DNA from: an uncultured Clostridia bacterium | GTDB taxonomy: Bacteria > Bacillota > Clostridia > TANB77 > CAG-508 | Direction: 5' to 3' | Length of the DNA stretch: 11,197 nt | Assembly (NCBI GenBank): GCA_934122035.1 | Contig: CAKOVP010000035.1 | Span: 1 to 11,197, forward strand | Shown here: positions 6,635 to 11,197 of the stretch, in pieces | Layout of the letters: each line of letters begins with the position of its first letter | Numbering within the stretch: the first letter of the stretch is position 1 | Translations under genes and position numbers: made by a program | The notes under the pieces: model-generated | The model's input: the letters and a program-made list of their open reading frames with translations, nothing else | The model's database searches: none | Told to the model about the DNA's origin: nothing

Positions 6635-6680
6635 AATGCTTTCTTCATAGTATGTATAAAAGACTATGCAAGGAGGCATT
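6635..6680 (+). promoter_or_regulatory. Long hairpin that masks the SD of the DUF1980-type gene
   Basis: AATGCTTTCTTCATAGT (6635-6651) pairs with ACTATGCAAGGAGGCATT (6663-6680). This gives 17 base pairs, two of them G-U, with one bulged C (6669) and an 11-base loop. The 3' arm contains the whole SD AAGGAGG (6670-6676) and ends one base before ATG 6682. The 5' arm starts 5 bases after the YtvI-like stop codon. Any co-transcript from the gene upstream would therefore fold with the SD hidden. No T-run follows, so this is a translational element and not a terminator. The loop contains ATG 6652, an in-frame start without an SD. Confidence 0.65.
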
Positions 6681-6681
6681 T

Positions 6682-7230
6682 ATGTTTGTATTTAACCTAA
6701 AATTAAATGAAAAGAAAATATTTAAAATTATTTTGATTATTTTGTTTATAATTATTTTTATAATGTGTGGTATAGGAGCATACAAGCTTTTTACGAGTAA
6801 TGAAAATACATCAGGTGATTTAGATAAAACTTTAAGACAAAAAGTAAATGTTATATCCACAGCAAATTATACTAGTGTTTTGAAGGCAGTTCACGAAGAT
6901 ATAAATACATATGTAGGAATGAAGATTAAATTTACAGGTTTTGTGTATAGATTATACGATTTTGATAATAGTCAATTTGTTCTAGCAAGACAAATGATTA
7001 TATCTTCTGATATGCAGGCAGTTGTTGTTGGATTTTTGTGTCATTTAAACGAAGCGGATAAATATGAAAATGGTTCGTGGGTAGAAGTAGAAGGTACAAT
7101 TACAAAAGGAGACTATCACGGGGAAATACCTGTAATAGAAATAACAAGTATAAAAGAGATAAAAACTCCAAGTGATGAATATGTGTATCCACCAGATAAT
7201 ACATACATTCCAACATCAGCAGCATTGTAA
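6682..7230 (+). CDS. Membrane-anchored DUF1980 (YcgQ C-terminal type) domain protein
   Basis: The start is set by AAGGAGG (6670-6676), 5 bases before ATG 6682; an upstream in-frame ATG at 6652 lacks an SD. The 182-residue protein has a short N-terminal cytoplasmic part and one hydrophobic span (about 13-33, no lipobox). An outside domain follows, with GFVYRLYDFDNSQFVLARQ (86-104), VVVGF (114-118), WVEVEGTI (133-140), IPVIEITSIKEIKTPSDEYV (149-168) and a terminal YPP. This pattern matches the C-terminal, OB-like domain of DUF1980/TIGR03943 (YcgQ). YcgQ proteins have a longer multi-span N-terminus and are often encoded beside the permease YcgR. Here only one span is present and no permease gene is near. 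At the family's Cys-Cys position after the AR motif this protein has S108-S109; C120 lies nearby. A metal role known or suspected for the family may thus be lost. Function is unknown. An SD-masking hairpin suggests translational control. Confidence 0.7.
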   Translation: MFVFNLKLNEKKIFKIILIILFIIIFIMCGIGAYKLFTSNENTSGDLDKTLRQKVNVISTANYTSVLKAVHEDINTYVGMKIKFTGFVYRLYDFDNSQFVLARQMIISSDMQAVVVGFLCHLNEADKYENGSWVEVEGTITKGDYHGEIPVIEITSIKEIKTPSDEYVYPPDNTYIPTSAAL

Positions 7231-7248
7231 GTGTATACAAACAAGAAT

Positions 7249-7277
7249 TTGCATTTAAAAGAAAAATATGGTATAAT
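7249..7277 (+). promoter_or_regulatory. Extended -10 sigma-A promoter of the SleB-like gene
   Basis: TTGCAT (7249-7254) and TATAAT (7272-7277) are 17 bases apart. TGG immediately before TATAAT provides the extended -10 (TGn). The predicted transcription start is about 7284, giving a leader of about 34 bases before ATG 7318. The promoter sits 19 bases after the stop codon of the DUF1980-type gene, so the hydrolase gene can be expressed independently of it. Confidence 0.75.
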
Positions 7278-7317
7278 TAACATAATCTTATTAAAAAAAG
7301 GAAGGTTGGTTGTACTA

Positions 7318-8052
7318 ATGAAAAATCGGGAAAAAATTGCGGCAATTCTTATTGCTATCGACATTGTACTGTTCATAGGAGCTGGTTATTATATTGGTGG
7401 AACTTTTATGGACTCTCTGAAAAATGTAAAACTTGAATGGTTGAAAAAACCTACTATGGTTACGGAGAGTTTCCAAGCGGAAGAAAGAGCTAATATCGAT
7501 GTAGTTAGCAAAGACCCTGTAAAAGTTGAAGTTGCTTATGCAACAAAGGCGATTACTGGAGAAAAAGTAATGGAAGAACGGGCAGATACTTCGGATGAAT
7601 TACCCAAAATGCAATATGGATATTCTGAAGAAGATATTGAACTTCTGAGGAAAACAACATATGCAGAAGCGGGAATTTGCTCTGAACAAGCACAAAGAGG
7701 AGTCGCAGCAACTATTTTAGCGAGAGCTAAAGAACAAAGCAAAACAATTTCTGAAGTTGTTTTCGCACGTGGACAGTTTAATTGTGCTATGGCAAATCAG
7801 ATTTATCTTGTTACCAGCCAAGGCAATATTATCGTAACTGATGAAATGGCAAATAACGAGAAAACAGTGTCCGCAGTTACAGAAGCGTTACAATATGGTG
7901 CAGGTGATGAAATTACATCTGTAATCGGAGGAGAACCATTATTCTTCTATTCACCTAGTGTAGCTATTTCTGAAGCAGAAAGAAATAGTCGTGCCACAAT
8001 TTCTGCTCAATGTGATGTAGATCAAATGCGGTTCTATAGAGTATGGAACTAA
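7318..8052 (+). CDS. SleB-like cell-wall hydrolase (Hydrolase_2 family), membrane-anchored
   Basis: The C-terminal part matches the Hydrolase_2 / SleB catalytic domain (PF07486), whose members cleave peptidoglycan, including spore-cortex lytic enzymes of the lytic transglycosylase type. Visible features are LLRKTTYAEAGICSEQAQRG (109-128), with the expected catalytic glutamate E117 in YAEA, VAATILARAKE (129-139), SEVVFARGQFNCA (145-157) and a C-terminal FFYSP segment (209-213). Before it are an N-terminal membrane anchor or uncleaved signal (about 7-28) and an acidic linker (about 45-100). At 244 residues it is a short, one-domain version without the peptidoglycan-binding domain found in B. 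subtilis SleB, so a vegetative CwlJ/SleB-like role is as likely as germination. I chose ATG 7318, with AAGGAAGG (7298-7305) 12 bases upstream. The GTG at 7231 would overlap the promoter. Codon use is unlike the neighbours: only 1 of 20 isoleucine codons is ATA, and 5 of 11 arginines are CGN. The gene has its own promoter and a strong terminator. Confidence 0.85.
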   Translation: MKNREKIAAILIAIDIVLFIGAGYYIGGTFMDSLKNVKLEWLKKPTMVTESFQAEERANIDVVSKDPVKVEVAYATKAITGEKVMEERADTSDELPKMQYGYSEEDIELLRKTTYAEAGICSEQAQRGVAATILARAKEQSKTISEVVFARGQFNCAMANQIYLVTSQGNIIVTDEMANNEKTVSAVTEALQYGAGDEITSVIGGEPLFFYSPSVAISEAERNSRATISAQCDVDQMRFYRVWN

Positions 8053-8082
8053 AAGAAGTCCTTAACTAAGGCGAACCTTCGC

Positions 8083-8127
8083 AAATACAAGCTGTAAACA
8101 TAAAAAGTTTGCAACTTGTATTTTTTT
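8083..8127 (+). terminator. Strong intrinsic terminator of the SleB-like gene
   Basis: AAATACAAG (8083-8091) pairs with CTTGTATTT (8115-8123). After a single C/A mismatch, TGTAAAC (8093-8099) pairs with GTTTGCA (8107-8113), including one G-U. The total is 16 pairs with a 7-base ATAAAAA loop. Seven T residues (8121-8127) overlap and follow the stem. It lies 30 bases after the stop codon and is the clearest terminator in the window. Confidence 0.88.
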
Positions 8128-8210
8128 CTTGAAGTCTAATACAAGATAAAACCACTAGACACAAAGCAAATAATAACATATTTTATATGATTATAATACA
8201 TAATTAAAAT

Positions 8211-8257
8211 AAAAAAGGATGTAGAAATTTGAATTAAACTAGACTATATTCTTTTTT
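8211..8257 (+). terminator. U-rich hairpin upstream of the secA promoter, possible terminator
   Basis: AAAAAAGGATGTAG (8211-8224) can pair with CTATATTCTTTTTT (8244-8257) over 14 bp with two G-U pairs and a 19-base loop. ACTTTTTT follows. It would work as a second, weaker terminator before the secA promoter. The stem is mostly A-T and the loop is large, so it may not be functional. Confidence 0.35.
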
Positions 8258-8277
8258 ACTTTTTTATATAAAATTAC

Positions 8278-8306
8278 TTGCTAAATATAAAGTTTCGTAA
8301 TATAAT
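8278..8306 (+). promoter_or_regulatory. Sigma-A promoter of secA
   Basis: TTGCTA (8278-8283) and TATAAT (8301-8306) are separated by 17 bases. The -10 is perfect and the -35 matches at four of six positions. The predicted start near 8313 gives a leader of about 80 bases before ATG 8394. I see no strong hairpin covering the secA SD (AGGAAGGA, 8376-8383). Confidence 0.7.
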
Positions 8307-8393
8307 AGCACCATAAAACAGAATTAAATATAAAATGGCTTAATGTGAAAATAAGACATATTTATACAAAACACTAGGAAGGATGAATTTTAA

Positions 8394-11141
8394 ATGGGAC
8401 TATTTAAGACATATAGCGAAAAAGAAGTAAAAAGAGTAATGCCAATAATAAACCAAATAAATAGTTTAGAACCAGAAATGGAGAAACTAACAGATAGTGA
8501 ACTTATTGCAAAAACTCCATACTTCAAGGAACAATTAAAAAATGGAAAAACTTTAGATGATATATTACCAGAGGCATTTGCAGTAGTAAGAGAAGCTTCA
8601 AAAAGAGTTTTAGGAATGCGTCATTTCGACGTGCAATTAATAGGTGGAATTATACTACACCAAGGAAGAATTGCAGAAATGAAAACTGGTGAAGGAAAAA
8701 CACTTGTTGCAACACTTCCAGTTTACTTAAATGCACTTACAGGCGAAGGGGTTCACGTAATTACAGTAAATGACTACCTAGCCAAAAGAGATAGCGAGTG
8801 GATGGGAAATCTTTATAGATTTTTAGGACTTTCTGTAGGACTTGTTATTGCTGGTATGAATCCAAAACAAAAACAAGAAGCATATGCTTGTGATGTTACA
8901 TATGGAACAAACAACGAATTTGGATTCGATTATTTAAGAGACAATATGGTTATTTATAAAAACCAATTGGTTCAAAGAAAACTAAAATATGCAATAATCG
9001 ATGAAATAGATAGTATATTAATAGACGAGGCTCGTACACCACTTATAATATCTGGTAGAGGAGCAGAATCTTCTAACTTATACCAAAAAGCTGATCATTT
9101 TGTAAAAAAATTGGAAGCTAAAGAAGTAATAGAAGAGGACGATAAAGACTTCGAACAAGAAGAAGATAACGAAAAATATGACTACATTATAGACCTAAAA
9201 GCTAAAGCAGCTACATTAACACAAAAAGGTATTGCTAAAGCAGAAAAAGAATTTAACCTAGAAAACCTAAATGACCTAGAAAATTCAGAACTAGTTCACG
9301 CAATAAATCAAGCTCTTCACGCAAATGGAATAATGCAAAAAGATAAAGACTATATCGTAAAAGATGGTCAAGTCCTTATTGTAGATGAATTTACAGGAAG
9401 AATTATGTATGGTAGAAGATACAACAATGGATTACATCAAGCAATAGAAGCAAAAGAACACGTTAAAGTAAATGATGAATCTAAAACTTTAGCAACAATT
9501 ACATTTCAAAATTACTTTAGAATGTATGAAAAACTATCTGGTATGACAGGTACTGCTATGACAGAAGAAGATGAATTCCAAGAAATTTATAAACTTGACG
9601 TTGTAGAAATACCAACAAACAAACCAATGGTTAGAAAAGACTATCCAGATATAATTTACAAAAATGAAAACGTTAAATTTAATGCTGTAATAGAAGATAT
9701 AAAAGTATCACACGCAAAAGGACAACCGGTATTAATTGGTACAGTATCAATAGATAAATCTGAAAAATTAAGCAAAATGTTAGATAAAGCAGGAATACCT
9801 CACGAGGTATTAAATGCTAAATATCACGAAAAAGAAGCACAAATTATAGCTCAAGCTGGTAAATTTGGAGCAGTTACAATTGCAACAAATATGGCTGGTC
9901 GTGGTACAGATATTATGCTTGGTGGAAACAGCGAATATTTAGCAAAAGAAGAGATGAGAAAGCTAAAATATTCTGATGAAGAAATAGAAGATGCTGTTGC
10001 ACATAACGAAACCGATAATAAAGCAATACTAGAAGCTAGAGCTAAATTTGCAGAATTAGAAAAGAAATATGATGAAAGAATAAAAGAAGAAAAACAAAAA
10101 GTAATTGATGCAGGTGGTCTAAAAATAATAGGAACTCAAAGACACGAATCAAGAAGAATAGATAATCAGCTTCGTGGACGTAGTGGACGTCAAGGAGATC
10201 CAGGAGAGTCTAGATTCTACATTGGATTAGATGATGACTTAATGAAGATATTTGGTGGAGACCTAATTACAAGAGTATACAACACTTTAGGTGCTGCAGA
10301 AGATATGCCAATAGAGTCAAGAGCCATTTCAAAAGCGGTTGAAAATGCTCAAAAGAAAGTTGAAGGAAGAAACTTTAGTATAAGAAAGAATGTTTTACAA
10401 TATGATGATGTTATGAATGTTCAAAGAACAGTAATATATGCTCAAAGAAGAGATGTTTTAGATGGCAAAAATCTAAAAGAAAGCATTGTAAAAATGATAG
10501 ACTCTGCAATAGAAATAGTTGTGGATTCACACATTGTTCCTGGTGAAGAAGTAAATAAAGAGGCTCTATTACAAGATATACAAACATCACTTGGAATTTC
10601 TGATGTAGCAAGTTTACTAGAAGGCAAATTTAATAGAAACAATTTAGTATCTGAACTACAAGAAAGAGCTCATCAAATTTATGAAGCAAAAGAACAAGAA
10701 TTTGGAGAAGAAAATTTAAGAGAACTTGAAAGAGTTGTAATGCTTAAAGTTGTAGATCAAAAATGGATGGATCATATAGACAATATGGATGAGTTAAAGA
10801 AGGGAATTGGTCTACAAGGTTATGGCCAAAAAGATCCAGTAGTTCAATATCGTTTAGAAGGAACAGAAATGTTTGATGCTATGATAGAAGACATTAGAAT
10901 GGATGTTGCAAAAATTCTATTAAATATTCGTAAAAAAGAAGGTCCAATAGAAAGAAAAGAAACAACAAGAGTAACAGGTGCTGGGCTAGAAGATACAGCA
11001 ATTAACTTAGTTGATGGAAAAATATCAGAAAAAGAAGGCGGAATGAACAAGACGGTTGTAAACGAAGAACCAAAAATAGGCAGAAACGACCTATGTCCAT
11101 GTGGAAGTGGAAAAAAGTATAAAAACTGTTGTGGTAAATAA
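8394..11141 (+). CDS. secA: Preprotein translocase ATPase subunit SecA
   Basis: SecA is the motor that pushes unfolded preproteins through the SecYEG channel at the membrane, using ATP. The 915-residue protein is complete. In order it shows the N-terminal helix ([13 protein letters not shown]), Walker A MKTGEGKT (96-103, K102), [25 protein letters not shown], and DEID (203-206) followed by [15 protein letters not shown]. Next come the preprotein cross-linking domain with an acidic insert (about 241-260), [14 protein letters not shown], the second nucleotide-binding domain with [14 protein letters not shown] and [15 protein letters not shown], and the helical scaffold and wing domains. The C-terminal linker ends in the SEC-C zinc site (C901, C903, C912, with C913 in place of the common His). 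This tail binds SecB and/or ribosomes in other bacteria. The length is somewhat above the 840 or so of B. subtilis, mainly from the acidic insert and extra residues before the second nucleotide-binding domain. The start has AGGAAGGA (8376-8383), 10 bases upstream. In many Firmicutes prfB follows secA; the window ends too soon to tell. Confidence 0.98.
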   Translation: MGLFKTYSEKEVKRVMPIINQINSLEPEMEKLTDSELIAKTPYFKEQLKNGKTLDDILPEAFAVVREASKRVLGMRHFDVQLIGGIILHQGRIAEMKTGEGKTLVATLPVYLNALTGEGVHVITVNDYLAKRDSEWMGNLYRFLGLSVGLVIAGMNPKQKQEAYACDVTYGTNNEFGFDYLRDNMVIYKNQLVQRKLKYAIIDEIDSILIDEARTPLIISGRGAESSNLYQKADHFVKKLEAKEVIEEDDKDFEQEEDNEKYDYIIDLKAKAATLTQKGIAKAEKEFNLENLNDLENSELVHAINQALHANGIMQKDKDYIVKDGQVLIVDEFTGRIMYGRRYNNGLHQAIEAKEHVKVNDESKTLATITFQNYFRMYEKLSGMTGTAMTEEDEFQEIYKLDVVEIPTNKPMVRKDYPDIIYKNENVKFNAVIEDIKVSHAKGQPVLIGTVSIDKSEKLSKMLDKAGIPHEVLNAKYHEKEAQIIAQAGKFGAVTIATNMAGRGTDIMLGGNSEYLAKEEMRKLKYSDEEIEDAVAHNETDNKAILEARAKFAELEKKYDERIKEEKQKVIDAGGLKIIGTQRHESRRIDNQLRGRSGRQGDPGESRFYIGLDDDLMKIFGGDLITRVYNTLGAAEDMPIESRAISKAVENAQKKVEGRNFSIRKNVLQYDDVMNVQRTVIYAQRRDVLDGKNLKESIVKMIDSAIEIVVDSHIVPGEEVNKEALLQDIQTSLGISDVASLLEGKFNRNNLVSELQERAHQIYEAKEQEFGEENLRELERVVMLKVVDQKWMDHIDNMDELKKGIGLQGYGQKDPVVQYRLEGTEMFDAMIEDIRMDVAKILLNIRKKEGPIERKETTRVTGAGLEDTAINLVDGKISEKEGGMNKTVVNEEPKIGRNDLCPCGSGKKYKNCCGK

Positions 11142-11151
11142 CCTCGCAAAC

Positions 11152-11166
11152 CCTTATAAAATAAGG
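11152..11166 (+). other. Small hairpin after secA
   Basis: CCTTAT (11152-11157) and ATAAGG (11161-11166) form a 6-bp stem with an AAA loop, 10 bases after the secA stop. No T-run follows within the window, so it is not a normal terminator. The short stem may have no function. Confidence 0.25.
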
Positions 11167-11197
11167 AATTGTTAAAAATAGAAAAAATGATAAATTT

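Larger units (their letters stand above)
8053..8393. other. 341-base gene-free stretch between the SleB-like gene and secA
   Basis: This stretch holds a small GCGAA-CC-TTCGC hairpin (8071-8082), the strong terminator at 8083-8127, a second U-rich hairpin at 8211-8257, the secA promoter at 8278-8306 and the secA leader. I see no open frame with an SD, no tRNA and no recognisable riboswitch. The AT-rich part between 8130 and 8210 shows nothing I can name; a TATAAT at 8192-8197 has no matching -35. Confidence 0.6.

Noticed and set aside
6652..6681. ATG 6652 as start of the DUF1980-type protein
   Set aside because: It has no SD and falls in the loop of the hairpin. AAGGAGG at 6670-6676 points to ATG 6682.
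7231..7317. GTG 7231 as start of the SleB-like protein
   Set aside because: It would make the extended -10 promoter (7249-7277) internal to the gene, has no SD, and would add residues before the natural membrane anchor.
11187..11197. Possible start of the gene after secA (ATG 11187)
   Set aside because: Only 11 bases are in the window and the nearest AAGGAA is about 19 bases away, so nothing can be claimed. prfB would be the usual neighbour.

Overview
The window is AT-rich and every supported gene lies on the + strand. Gene content and sequence style point to a low-GC Gram-positive of the class Clostridia. The MurD has the clostridial form of its substrate motif (NDSIGTSP where proteobacteria have NDSKATN). 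A YtvI-like membrane protein and a SleB-like hydrolase suggest a spore-forming lineage. ATA and AGA codons dominate, and Shine-Dalgarno (SD) sites are strong. The genus cannot be told from the sequence.

Layout. (1) 1-1809: the 3' two-thirds of uvrA (excision repair), ending in a hairpin terminator (1872-1921). (2) A promoter with perfect -35 and -10 boxes (1950-1978) drives a divergent cytidylate-kinase-like gene (2051-2770). Two stable hairpins follow (2761-2836), then murD (2859-4265, peptidoglycan precursor synthesis). (3) 4481-7230 holds four smaller genes: an unrecognised 138-residue protein, a cysteine-rich CBS-pair protein, a YtvI-like AI-2E-family membrane protein, and a membrane-anchored DUF1980/YcgQ-type domain protein. 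(4) A SleB-like cell-wall hydrolase (7318-8052) has its own extended -10 promoter and a strong terminator. (5) secA (8394-11141), the preprotein translocase ATPase, has its own promoter and is complete with its zinc-binding tail.

How the genes relate. MurD, YtvI-like, SleB-like and SecA are all envelope functions (wall precursor, membrane, wall turnover, export). They appear to be separate transcription units placed side by side, not one pathway. The most unusual feature is regulatory. The SD sites of two genes (4481 and 6682) sit inside the 3' arms of long hairpins whose 5' arms share a CTTTCT(T)CATA sequence, which suggests common translational control by SD masking. Other points worth a second look are a CBS protein with 14 cysteines in 145 residues, a DUF1980 domain that has lost its paired cysteines, and an abrupt codon-use change in the SleB-like gene. 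I see no CRISPR array, tRNA, rRNA, insertion sequence or prophage, and no obviously new multi-gene system.
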